Position numbers and translations under genes: made by a program
Part shown: piece after piece, positions 11,801 to 22,642 of the stretch
Layout: each line of letters opens with the position of its first letter
Position numbering within the stretch: the stretch's first letter is position 1
Notes under the pieces: generated by a model
Told to the model about the DNA's origin: nothing
Database searches by the model: none
The model's input: the letters and a program-made list of their open reading frames with translations, nothing else
Assembly (NCBI GenBank): GCA_030562195.1
Contig: CM060200.1
Coordinates: forward strand, 21,491,023-21,555,022
Direction: 5' to 3'
DNA length: 64,000 nucleotides
Origin: Nipponacmea schrenckii
Taxonomy: Eukaryota; Mollusca; Gastropoda; Lottiidae

Positions 11801-14800
11801 TTTATGGCCTACGTGGGAACGATCTGGGTAATGGCAAAAAGACACACAATGATGTTTCTTGATCAATTGATATAAGTATTTGGCCCAATTATCGATAATA
11901 AATATATAAATGAAAATAATTTGATAATAGTGAAATAAAAAGATTAGTAAAATAATATATTTTTCACACATAATTATTTAAAGTCATAATTAAAGCCCTT
12001 TATTTTCAACCATGTGCACAACACAACAATTGGTGGTTTAGAATGGACAACAAAATTTCTAAGGGTGGGGCCAAAATTTAGGGGCAGTATGCAAAATTTC
12101 ATAATCCAAATTGTACCTGAAAATATTAGATATTGCTATTCACATCAATACTTGTTCAACTGAATTTGTATTAAAATGGTTAATTAATAATGGAGAGTAG
12201 GCCTACTAATGTTTAATCAACCAATTTGACCTAATTTTGATGTTAGGCTTAATATTAATATTTAATTGTTGAAATCTTCAGAATACATATTTCATAACTA
12301 CATGTTAATTTTCGTTAAAATCTGTACAGAAGTTTTTTATATCTAACAAAAACAATAACAAACTTAAAGGTTTATTAATGTAAACATAATATTTTAAACT
12401 AGAATTGCTTACAATTATGAACGTATTTCGAGAGCCTTAAAATATTATGTAGGCTAAATTTGCAATGACCTACATCTAGACAATATATTGAATATCATTT
12501 GACCTAGTTTTCAAACTTATAAAATAATTAGGTCATACCTTCCGTAACGTTAAAAATGGCGAAAATATGAAAATTATCAATTTTTGCTGTATTTTAGTAC
12601 TCTTATCTCTGTGAATTTTCTAATTAAGCCAAATAAAAAAATACCTACTCGTAGACAATATATTGAATATTATTTGACTTAATTTTCAAGGTCATAGATT
12701 AAGTGGGTCACACCTTCCATAGCCGTTAAAGTGCCCTTATTTTGAAAAAATCGAAATTTGAATAATTCGAAAAAAAATACGAAATTTAAAAATCGATCTC
12801 CAAGAAAAGGTAGATAATGATCCAATGTATCTATGTGTTAAATTTCATCAAAATCGGTCTATCAATAGTGTCTGAATTTCGGATTTAAGAATTGTAACGA
12901 AAATTCAAAATGGCGGCCGATATGGCAGCTTGACCTAATTATTTAGGTCAAATCAATTACTATTGACAAGTTATTTATAAAACAGTTTTCACTTTTCACC
13001 TAGCAGTTTTAGACCGGAAGTTACGTAATTACGTCATTTGAGGCTAAACCGGAAGTGGGATTTTTTTTTCACATTTTTTCAAAAATTATAATCATATCGC
13101 CTATCAACTGGTAAAGTTTCAAAATTTTACCATTTATATTAAAGGAGAAATCACGGTCTGAAATTTTTGCCGATGACCCTTGAATATTGAATTGCAAATC
13201 GTGGATATAATATTTAACTTAATTGCATAAAACCTATAATTGTTAGTTGACAAATACATTGAAGTTTTCAAATCTGAAAATCCGGTCAAAATCGAAGTGA
13301 AAATAAACTTGCTAAAGCAAAAAAACCTCAACTTCCAGTTCTCACTTCTGGTCAGAGATAGAACTTCCGGTTTTTCTTTTATTTGATAATAGAAATCATT
13401 CTAAGATCAACTGTAGATTTAGAATTTCTGTACCTTTTACCAGTTTGTCTGCGAACTCATCCAAGAATCGCAAAGAAAAAAAAAAACAAAAAAAAAACTA
13501 GAATTGCTTACAATTATGAACGTATTTCGAGAGCCTTAAAATATTATGTAGGCTAAATTTGCAATGGCCTACATCTAGACAATATATTGAATATCATTTG
13601 ACCTAGTTTTCAAACTCATAAAATAATTAGGTCATACCTTCCGTTACGGCTAAAAATGGCGAAAATATGAGAATTATCATTTTTTGTTGTATTTAAGTAC
13701 ACTTATCTCTGTGAATTTTTTAAGTAAGCCAATTAAAAAAGTACCTACTCGTAGACAATATATTGAATATTATTTGACTTAATTTTCAAGGTCATAGATT
13801 AAGTGGGTCACACCTTCCGTAGCCGTTAAAGTGACCTAATTATGAAAAAATCGAAATTTGAATAATTCGAAAAAAAAAATACGAAATTTAAAAACCGATC
13901 TCCAAGAAAAGGTAGATAATGATCCATTGTATCTCTGTGCTAAATTTCATCAAAATCGGTCTATCAGTAGTGTCTGAATTTCGGATTTAAGAATTGTAAC
14001 GAAAATTCAAAATGGCGGCCGATATGGCAGCTTGTCCTAATTATTTAGGTCAAATCAATTACTATTGACAAGTTATTTATAAAACAGTTTTCACTTTTCA
14101 CCTAGCAGTTTTAGACCGGAAGTTACGTAATTTACGTAATTACATCATTTGAGGCTAAACCGGAAGTGGGATTTTTTTTTCACATTTTTTCAAAAATTAT
14201 AATCATATCGCCTATCAACTGGTAAAGTTTCAAAATTTTACCATTTATATTAAAGGAGAAATCACGGTCTGAAATTTTTGCCGATGACCCTTGAATATTG
14301 AATTGCAAATCGTGGATATAATATTTAACTTAATTGCATAAAACCTATAATTGTTAGTTGACAAATACATTGAAGTTTTCAAATCTGAAAATCCGTTCAA
14401 AATCGAAGTGAAAATAAACTTGCTAAAGCAAAAAAACCTCAACTTCCGGTTCTCACTTCTGGTCAGAGATAGAACTCTCGGTTTTTCTTTTTTTTGATAA
14501 TAGAAATCATTCTAAGATCAACTGTAGATTTAGAATTTCTGTACCTTTTACCAGTTTGTCTGCGAACTCATCCAAGAATCGCAAAGAAAAAAAAAACAAA
14601 AAAAAAAAACTAGAATTGCTTACAATTATGAACGTATTTCGAGAGCCTTAAAATATTATGTAGGCTAAATTTGCAATGACCTACATCTAGACAATATATT
14701 GAATATCATTTGACCTAGTTTTCAAACTCATAAAATAATTAGGTCATACCTTCCGTAACGGCTAAAAATGGCGAAAATATGAAAATTATCAATTTTTGCT

Positions 14801-15681
14801 GTATTTAAGTACACTTATCTCTGTGAATTTTTAAGTAAGCCAATTAAAAAAATACCTACTCGTAGACAATATATTGAATATTATTTGACTTAATTTTCAA
14901 GGTCATAGATTAAGTGGGTCACACCTTCCGTAGCCGTTAAAGTGACCTAATTATGAAAAAATCGAAATTTGAATAATTCGAAAAAAAAAATACGAAATTT
15001 AAAAATCGATCTCCAAGAAAAGGTAGATAATGATCCATTGTATCTCTGTGCTAAATTTCATCAAAATCGGTCTATCAGTAGTGTCTGAATTTCGGATTTA
15101 AGAATTGTAACGAAAATTCAAAATGGCGGCCGATATGGCAGCTTGACCTAATTATGTAGGTCAAATCAATTACTATTGACAAGTTATTTATAAAACAGTT
15201 TTCACTTTTCACCTAGCAGTTTTAGACCGGAAGTTACGTAATTACGTCATTTGAGGCTAAACCGGAAGTGGAATTTTTTTTTTCACATTTTTTCAAAAAT
15301 TATAATCATATCGCCTATCAACTGGTAAAGTTTCAAATTTTACCATTTATATTAAACGAGAAATCACAGTCTGAAAATTTTGCCGATGACCCTTGAATAT
15401 TGAATTGCAAATCGTGGATATAATATTTAACTTAATTGCATAAAACCTATAATTGTTAGTTGACAAATACATTGAAGTTTTCAAATCTGAAAATCCGGTC
15501 AAAATCGAAGTGAAAATAAACTTGCTAAAGCAAAAAAACCTCAACTTCCGGTCCTCACTTCGGGTCAGAGATAGAACTTCCAGTTTTGTTTTATTTGATA
15601 ATAGAAATCATTCTAAGATCAACTGTGGATTTAGAATTTCTGTACCTTTTACCAGTTTGTCTGCAAACTCATCCAAGAATC

Positions 15682-15712
<31 letters not shown>

Positions 15713-18700
15713 CAAACGATTACAATACGTTTTTGCCAAAGTCGAAATACGTAATAATCCGAACGATTACAATACGTTTTCGCCAAAGTCGAAATACGTA
15801 AATAGCTTTGACATTAAAAAAATTAACAGATGGATATTTTTAGTTAATACTTTCAGATATGTTCAGGGACACATTTTGCTAGATTTGACCTAGTTTTGAC
15901 CTACAAAAAACCCATAATGCCCCTTTAACTATAAGTAAGATAGCTTTCCAGGCAAGGTAACATACGCCCACTGGCAGCATTGAATTTGAAAAATAAATTG
16001 AGCAATGACTCAAAAAACATTCACTAAATGGATATTGAAGTCAAGGGTAAAAACTCAAAAACTGTTCATGGAAAATCGTCAAATTAAAACTTGACCACCA
16101 TCTTATCTATTTCAATAATCATACCAAGTTTCATCAAATCTATTAAAAAATTGTAGCTTATTTTGCACCCACAAATATTTTTGACGCAATATTACTAAGT
16201 CAAGGGCAATAAATTAAAAACCATTCATTAAAAAAGTCGGAAATTCAAACTTGACTAAGGTCTTATCTATTCTGATGCTTACACCAAGTTCCATCAAAAT
16301 CTTTTGAAAATTAAAGCTTCTTATTGAAACCACAATAGAATCTTGACGCAATTTCACGAAGTCAAGGGCAATTAACTCAAAACAGTTCATTGAAAAACTG
16401 TCAAATTCAAACTTGACTGAGCTCTAATCAATTCCAATGCTCACACCAAGTTTCATGAAAATCCTCTGAAAATTGGAGGATTTATTGCATCGAAACTAAA
16501 ATTTTGACAAGATTTTACTACGTCAAGAGCAATAACTCAAAAACTGTTCATCAAAAAAATTGCCAAATTCAAACTCAACTGTTGTCTTATCAATTCCAAT
16601 GCTCACACCAAGTTTCATCAAAATCCATTGAAAATTGTAGCTTCTATTTTGTCCACAACAAATATAGAGGCAGGGGCAATAACTCCAAAACTGTTTATCG
16701 CCAAATCGTCCAAATCGAACTTGACTGTCGCCTTATCAATTCCAATGCTCTTAAACTATTTATCAAAAAATCGTCAAATTTGAACCTGACCACCGCCTTA
16801 TCAATTCCAATGCTCCTACGAAGTTTCATTCAAATGCATTGAAAATTGTAGCTTCTATTGCATCAACAATTAATTTTGACGTGGTGTAAATAAGTCAAGG
16901 GCAATAGCTCAAAAACAGTTCATCGAAAAATCTTCAAATTCGAAGTTTGACCGGCGTCTTATCAATTCCAATGCTCACACCAAGTTTCATTAAAATCCAT
17001 TGAAAATTGTTTTACAACAAATATAGAGGCAGGGGCAATAACTCAAAAACTGTTTATCCAAAATTTGTCCAAATCAAACTTGACTGCCATCTTATCAATA
17101 CCAATGCTCGTACTAAGTTTCATTAAAATCCATAGAAAAATGTAGCTTCTATAGTGTCTACAACAAATGTTGACGGACTGACAGTTGACGGACAGGGACA
17201 ACGACAATATACGCTCACATATTCATGTGGGCGTATAAAAATCTGTTCATTCGATAATTTCCATACATGCATACCAAGTTTCATTAAGATTGGATAAAAA
17301 CTTTAGCCTCTATCTTGGATACAACCCAAATTTCACGCGTTTTTACTAAGTCAAGGGTAATAACTCAAAATCCGTTCATTCGATATTTCCATTTTTGAAC
17401 TTGACAGAGATCTGATCAATACATACATGTATACCAAGTTTCATTAAGATCGGATAAAAACTGTAACCTCTATCGTGGATACAACCCAAGTTTTACTAAG
17501 TCAAGAACAATAACTCAAAATCCGTTCATTCGATAATTTCCATTTTTGAGCTTGACTGAGATATCATCAATATATACATGTATACCAAGTTTCATTAAGA
17601 TCGGATAAAAACTGTAGCCTCTATCGTGGATACAACCAAAATTTGACACGTTTTTACTAAGTCAAGGGCAATAACTCAAAATCCATTGATTCGATGATTT
17701 CCATTTTCGAACTTGACCGAGATATCATTAATATATACATTTATACCAAGTTTCATTAAGATCGGATAAAAACTGTAGCTTCTATTGTGGATACAACCCA
17801 AATTTGACGCGTTTTTACTAAGTCAAGGGCAATAACTCAAAATCGGTTCATTCGATAAATTCCATTTTCGAACTTGACCGAGATATCCTTAATATATACA
17901 TGTATACCAAGTTTCATTAGGATCAGATAAAAACTGTAGCCTCTATCATGGATACAACCCAAATTTGACGCGTTTTTAACTAAGTCAAGTGCAATAACTC
18001 AAAAACCGTTCATGCGATAATTTCCATTTTCGAACTTGACCGAGATATCATCAATATATACATGTATACCAACTTTCATTACGATCAGATAAAATCTGTA
18101 CCCTCTATCGTGGATACAACAAATGTGGACGGACCGACGGCAATATACGTCCACATTTCCATGTGGGCGTATAAAAATGATAAAAAAAAAATATGGAAAG
18201 TTAAGGTGCTAAAGCCAGGCCAGACTCTTTTCTGATGTGGCACCCAATTTTGTCTTATGCCATTCATCATATTTTTTTCAGCAAATAAAAACACATAGTT
18301 TGCCATTTTTTATGCTTTAATTGGAGTATGTTAAGAATTTTAAAGTATCGCAAATATTTAATAAATATATATTTTAAATATGATTTGTCATGCTCAGCTG
18401 TTACTACTAGTATTATATGTTATATGTTTTCCTGGTATTTTAGCTATTACCAGTATTACACATAATATCATTAATCACTGTATATGGAAATGAATAATCC
18501 TTTATTGATTAATTCTACCTATGAGAATTTATCTTATAAATTAGTGCTTGAGGCATATTTTAGATTAATAGTTTGAAGTACATCTTAAAATTGATGAGTT
18601 TCCATGGATGATGCTCACAATTTAATTTTAGAATGAAATAATTTAAAATACAATTAGGCCTATAGAAATACAAATTATATTATATATAACATTTTGATTC

Positions 18701-19536
18701 TGCTTGTTCTTATTTATATGTAAGCATTTTCATATATTTTAAGTGGTTATTTAATATATGTCCTTTTATTTACATGTAACATAAATCTGTCAATCTAATA
18801 CACATGTATTGGTGTATTTTTCAAACAAATTTTACATCAAACTATTTCATATGTCATTCATTGTATGGTCCCTGCGCATTGGACCTACTTCTGACCCATG
18901 TGAAATAAAGAATTAATTCTTATCATTTTATATTTATTACTCTGGTTGTCTAAATTGTTCATAAAATCTACCAGTGATTTTTCTTCATTTCATATTTATC
19001 ACATAAATATTATAACTATAAAATTTCCAAAATTAAATCCTATTTCAAAATCAATCAGATAATTTTCAAAGGAGCAACAAAGTGTGACATATGATACAGC
19101 ATGAAAGGGATTCTCATTTTTGAAATTTTCCTCATTTTCTTATCATTTTAATTATTACATCCAATACAAATTACAACAAACACAAAGAAAATTAGATTTT
19201 TGTTATCTATAGCCTAACAATCATAGATATTTGAGATTCAATATTAATTCTTCAAAAACATATTTACTCTAATAACAGATGGTTCTTAAAAAAGATCTTG
19301 GCACCCAATGCTGATATTTATACTTGTATAAATCAAGTTACACTAAGAATATGAAAATGATGATTCGAATTCACAGAAAATTAATGATAAAATTCAATTT
19401 ACCATCAAGAGTGGCAAGACAGTAATTGTAAACCTGAAATGTAACTTTTTATATACTCACCAAATAGTTGTCTGTTAGTTTTCGTTCTCAAGTAGTCAGG
19501 ACCTTTATCTAACAGTTGTTTGGGCTGTTTACCCAT
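8853..19536 (-). CDS. FAM110: FAM110 family protein, 339 aa
   Basis: Three minus-strand exons: 19536-19461, 10689-10590 and 9696-8853 (76, 100 and 844 nt, total 1020). Phases agree (1, then 2). Exon 1 encodes MGKQPKQLLDKGPDYLRTK, and exon 2 gives RKSAVELLAASRPQFVKS near residues 29-46. These match the paired N-terminal FAM110 blocks (KGP.YLR and SAVERL...YVKS). Exon 3 holds a DLEKFFNGMGIE block and ends with VVERNARIIKWLCNIKKA from residue 315, the FAM110 C-terminal signature. Vertebrate FAM110 proteins are small, poorly ordered proteins at centrosomes and spindle poles. Which paralogue this matches cannot be told; it is probably the single invertebrate gene. Intron 1 is about 8.8 kb and crowded with repeats. 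The exon 3 acceptor is TAGCAG, so two in-frame 3' sites 3 nt apart are possible. Confidence 0.88.
10690..12398 (-). other. FAM110 intron 1, 3' part without recognised elements
   Basis: Very AT-rich sequence between FAM110 exon 2 and the 1.1-kb tandem array. I see no coding block, no RNA gene and no clear repeat. Confidence 0.4.
12399..15712 (+). repeat. Three-copy tandem array of a 1.1-kb unit
   Basis: Head-to-tail copies start at 12399, 13498 and 14610 (periods 1099 and 1112 bp), each opening CTAGAATTGCTTACAATTAT and closing in an A-rich tract. Copies are very similar, with scattered substitutions and small indels. Each unit holds an internal older duplication around ACAATATATTGAATAT(C/T)ATTTGAC, seen twice roughly 190 bp apart. 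Repeated phrases include AAAATGGCGGCCGATATGGC and ACCGGAAGT. A 65-codon minus-strand ORF recurs once per copy only because the DNA is duplicated. The A-rich end recalls a retroposed unit, but no reverse transcriptase is present. Confidence 0.88.
15717..15802 (+). repeat. 47-bp direct repeat, two copies
   Basis: CGATTACAATACG...GCCAAAGTCGAAATACGTAA occurs at 15717 and again at 15764, directly after the poly(A) tract ending the 1.1-kb array. The second copy differs slightly. Confidence 0.7.
15937..17241 (-). mobile_element. Pearl-like element, first segment, in FAM110 intron 1
   Basis: The plus strand starts AAGATAGCTTTCCAGGCAAG and CATACGCCCACTGGCAGC, the reverse complement of the pearl-like right end. 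It then carries core repeats with AACTCAAAAACTGTTCAT, CAAACTTGACT and CACCAAGTTTCATCAAAATC. It closes with CATGTGGGCGTATAAAAA, the reverse complement of the left end. Core units are about 150-180 bp. This is the same subfamily as the element at 39011. Confidence 0.7.
17242..18177 (-). mobile_element. Pearl-like element, second segment, abutting the first
   Basis: Another series of about 155-bp core units (GTTTCATTAAGATCGGATAA, CTCTATCGTGGATACAACC) follows directly and ends with a second copy of CATGTGGGCGTATAAAAA at about 18160-18177. There is no separate right end at 17242. The arrangement is therefore one element extended by an extra core block with its own left end, or two elements fused by recombination. 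Confidence 0.65.
18178..19460 (-). other. FAM110 intron 1, 5' part without recognised elements
   Basis: AT-rich sequence between the pearl-like element and FAM110 exon 1. A 73-codon minus-strand ORF at 18085-18306 partly overlaps the repeat and has no coding character. Nothing else seen. Confidence 0.4.
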
Positions 19537-19543
19537 TGTACAT
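19529..19543 (-). promoter_or_regulatory. Four-codon upstream ORF overlapping the FAM110 start
   Basis: On the minus strand an ATG at 19543 opens a frame of four codons (Met-Tyr-Asn-Gly) ending in TAA at 19531-19529. The FAM110 ATG lies inside it at 19536-19534 in another frame. Such a mini-ORF could lower initiation at the main start or allow re-initiation. Whether the 5' UTR includes it depends on the transcription start, which is not visible. Confidence 0.45.
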
Positions 19544-19831
19544 GATGTCACTATTAAAGCCATCTCGAATACATTTCCTGAATGACCCGAGAGTCACAGT
19601 GTTTCATTTTAAGAGATTTTCAAACCAAATTAAAACATGTTACACCATGAATGTATGGTATGGATTAATAAGATGTACTGTTATGATCATACCGTTATAC
19701 GTCATATCTTTCTGGGATATACCAGCCTTTACTGTTATAGTTACCTGTGGTCTAAAAATAGCACAGGTAAAAAGGAAATTTACCTGTGATCACGTGACTT
19801 CGATGTTCTAACCTTGCCATGACCTAAATAT

Positions 19832-19908
19832 ATATTATATCACAGTCGTCCTCGTCCAGTGCGAAAAAAATAAAATACGCACCAGACGAGGACGCCTGTG
19901 ATTATATT
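19832..19908. repeat. Imperfect palindrome of about 30-bp arms
   Basis: ATTATATCACAGTCGTCCTCG near 19834 is answered by the reverse complement GACGAGGACGCCTGTGATTATA near 19885-19906, across a short A-rich centre. A few mismatches lie near the middle. It lies just upstream of FAM110 exon 1, so it is either a tiny inverted-repeat element or part of the promoter region. Confidence 0.65.
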
Positions 19909-21125
19909 AACGGTTTCTGAATTCAGTCGGCCAATTTTACCTGTGGAAAAGGGGGGAAAACTTGACGATTAATATATAATTTCAACATTTTTGCAAATTA
20001 TATTGTGAGAGCGGGGAAAAAAGGAGGGCAAACTACCACATGTAGTGCCGTATTGGAGCGTCATAAACTGTAGTCGAGTTATAACCCTACCTTATAATTT
20101 AGACAGGACCAGTGAACATGTAAACCCTACGGTGCACTCGGGAGAGCGACCAATTTAGAATGGATCTCTACCGTGCGACGAGGCAGCGGGAGACCCGAGT
20201 ACGTGAAACTTGTGTTTAAGCGGGACATCGATTCTAAACAGATCTGCCGACGAAACAGCGATCTATGTTCAGCCGTGTCAACCAGACACACGCTCCATTC
20301 ACATATAGAGAGAAAGAGCTATATAAACCCTCGTCCAATCCGCGATTAATTATTTCTGGGTTATTCTCATAACATTTTGGTGAAAGATTAAATACAGTTT
20401 TAATGTGTCTTAATACAATAAATACCATAAAAATAATACAACATATTTACATATTTTGACTTAATTAACGAAACTATAACTTACGTCTACTAGTTTATTT
20501 ATGGGCTTTGAAAATAAAAATTTTCAAGGGAGATAATTTAACAGAATTACTAAGACTTCAACAAGAACAAGATAATAATGTGAACATGTTGAAAATATGT
20601 ATAAAAACTAATAGTGAAATCATCGTCCTGATGATAATGTAAAATGATTATAATAAATAACACCGTGTGTTTTATGGAATATCAATTTGATCTAACGGAC
20701 AAACCCTACTAGGTTCACCAGATGAAGTACAAAAATATCAGGTGCCACATTTATTAACGAATTACTGCGTTAAGTATACTATTAGTTTAATAAGTCAAAC
20801 TAAAACAATGTTGTATCTGACTTTAACAACGGTTGCTTCTAATTAATTTGAATAAACGTTATTGATCATAAACGTAGTATTTGAATATGATTATATGGAT
20901 TTCTTACTTTAAAACTGTTTTTAAGTGCAAGCATTGGCCCTTTTTTATGTTTTGAAACCATTCAATATGACTCCTACAGGATTTTGGTGATGTTTCGATG
21001 ATCACTGAGTTTTAACCACTTTGTAACTAACATGCCCGCAAGTAATATGTCCCCTGTAGTCACGGGGACGGGCCTGATAACTTACGTCTTGTTCGACAAT
21101 CCGTATCTCGGTATGTGTTCGCCTC
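19909..21125. other. Intergenic: likely FAM110 promoter side and 3' flank of the small ORF
   Basis: About 20030-20360 has clearly more CpG and GC than its surroundings and could be a promoter or a non-coding first exon of FAM110. Minus-strand GTAAGT near 21080 follows a short open stretch in a different frame from the upstream ORF. It may be a real donor of a 3' UTR or alternative exon. No protein family recognised. Confidence 0.35.
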
Positions 21126-21566
21126 TCATTCACTGGGTGTCGAATATGTCTGCTCACTACTTCTAGTTTTAGCTCTTTTATTATGATAGTCAATTATTTC
21201 CGGAAAATGTTCAGAGCGATTAGAGGCATGGGAAAGCCAACTCATTAGAAAGTCTTGTCCTATTAAAGCTTTTGGTAGTGTTCGAGGGTATCGTTGTGGT
21301 GCCGGTTGAATTTCTGGTGGTTCTCTCTTACCGAACACATCCTTAGCTGGCGAATGGTTAGATCGACCATGATGATTTGTGGAGTAAATGAATTCATTTC
21401 GACCTTGTTGTCGTGTATGAACTAAACATGTTTTGGAATTTATGACGGGTAGACTGTTTCTGATAAAAGATTCTTCTTGTGAATTTGCACGGGCGACCAT
21501 TTCAATTGGACACGGGTCTGTTTGAGTAGATTTCTTTGTATTTGCCATCATTTGAATTATATACAT
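21126..21566 (-). CDS. Unrecognised protein of about 141-146 aa
   Basis: A single minus-strand ORF starting MYIIQMMANTKKSTQTDP; the second or third Met may be the real start. Codon composition and GC are richer than the surrounding AT-rich DNA, and the product has a coding-like mix of residues, with a motif KREPPEIQPAPQRYPRTLPK near the centre and an aromatic/charged C-terminal half (LIGQDFLMSWLSH). There is no signal peptide, membrane segment or coiled coil. I do not recognise the family. It could be a small intronless gene, or a coding exon of a longer gene joined to the GTAAGT near 21080 in the alternative frame. Confidence 0.45.
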   Translation of the reverse strand: MYIIQMMANTKKSTQTDPCPIEMVARANSQEESFIRNSLPVINSKTCLVHTRQQGRNEFIYSTNHHGRSNHSPAKDVFGKREPPEIQPAPQRYPRTLPKALIGQDFLMSWLSHASNRSEHFPEIIDYHNKRAKTRSSEQTYSTPSE

Positions 21567-22642
21567 GTACGTTCGTTTATGTCCATCAGCTTTTATTTCA
21601 TCCGCAGATATTTTTCTGTTCTTACTCCCAAAATATAATACATAACCACTCTTATCAAGTTCAATATTCCGTTGAGTTCAAGCCTTTAAAATTATTCACA
21701 ATCGTGTTTAAGAACTTATTTTAATATGGTATTTACAAATAGATATGTTTAAACACATATTTCACTTTTATCCTTGAACATTCCCACAGAAAAATAATCG
21801 AACAGAATCAAATCGGCGATTTTTGATTACAAAACACTTAATAAAGTTCGATAAGATAAAAAGCTTACGTTTAGCACAAACCTGGACTAATAATAATAAA
21901 AGGCTATTAGACTTATATAGAAGTATAGATTGGATATATAGAGTGGATAATGAATGAATGCAAAGAATGAAAATCAACCTAATCTATTATAATCCGGGTT
22001 AACAGATTAACAATGTTCATTTCTATAATAACTATAACTACAAGTTCTCAAGTTAAAGATATGTTGCTCTCAATGTCCAACTCCTCTTACTCATATATAT
22101 AACTATTTGACAGCCACATTATGACGACTATTCAAATTTGCTTGGTTGTATATTGAAGACGTGCAGGGTCGGCGGATGTACATAATTTCCATATATTTGA
22201 CACATTTGATTTTTTTGGCTACAAATTAATCAGTTGCTCATAGAAAGCATAAGTAACTTTGGTTTCGAGTCATTACACCTTTAAGAATATAGCAATTATT
22301 CAAGTTAATTGAGTGTAGTTTTCAGATCGATTTTGACAAATGGTTATGGGCAAAAATACACACTTAGGCCAAGTGTTATTGATTGAAGTATATCAGCGGG
22401 TTAACAAAGATTCCTATAACTTGTCCCTTCTGCTTTTTTCAATCTTTTTATATGCATAGAAATATTTAGAAAGAAAATGATTATCGTTACGGTATAAATT
22501 CATTCCTCAGTCTTTAAAATCCGAATCGGATTTTGATGTTGTGTTTTTGACCAAAATGCGGGCTGATATCGGTATGCTATGGCCGAGATACATTTTACAT
22601 CTTAAAGAGTAGTTGATAATAGTTGAAATGTACTTCGTTGTA
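21567..22642. other. Intergenic between the small ORF and the innexin
   Basis: AT-rich, no supported gene. It includes the 3' flank of the innexin; I could not pick out a convincing poly(A) signal close to its stop. Confidence 0.4.

Noticed and set aside
13134..15544. Three nearly identical 65-codon minus-strand ORFs
   Set aside because: They recur exactly with the 1.1-kb tandem unit. Similarity comes from DNA duplication, not protein constraint, and the unit sits in a FAM110 intron.
15453..15893. 146-codon plus-strand ORF with a lysine run
   Set aside because: It runs through the end of the tandem array, a poly(A) tract (the lysines) and a 47-bp repeat. It has no coding character.
19536..19811. 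Plus-strand ORF of 91 codons
   Set aside because: It is antisense to the region upstream of FAM110 exon 1, with no family similarity and no splice context.
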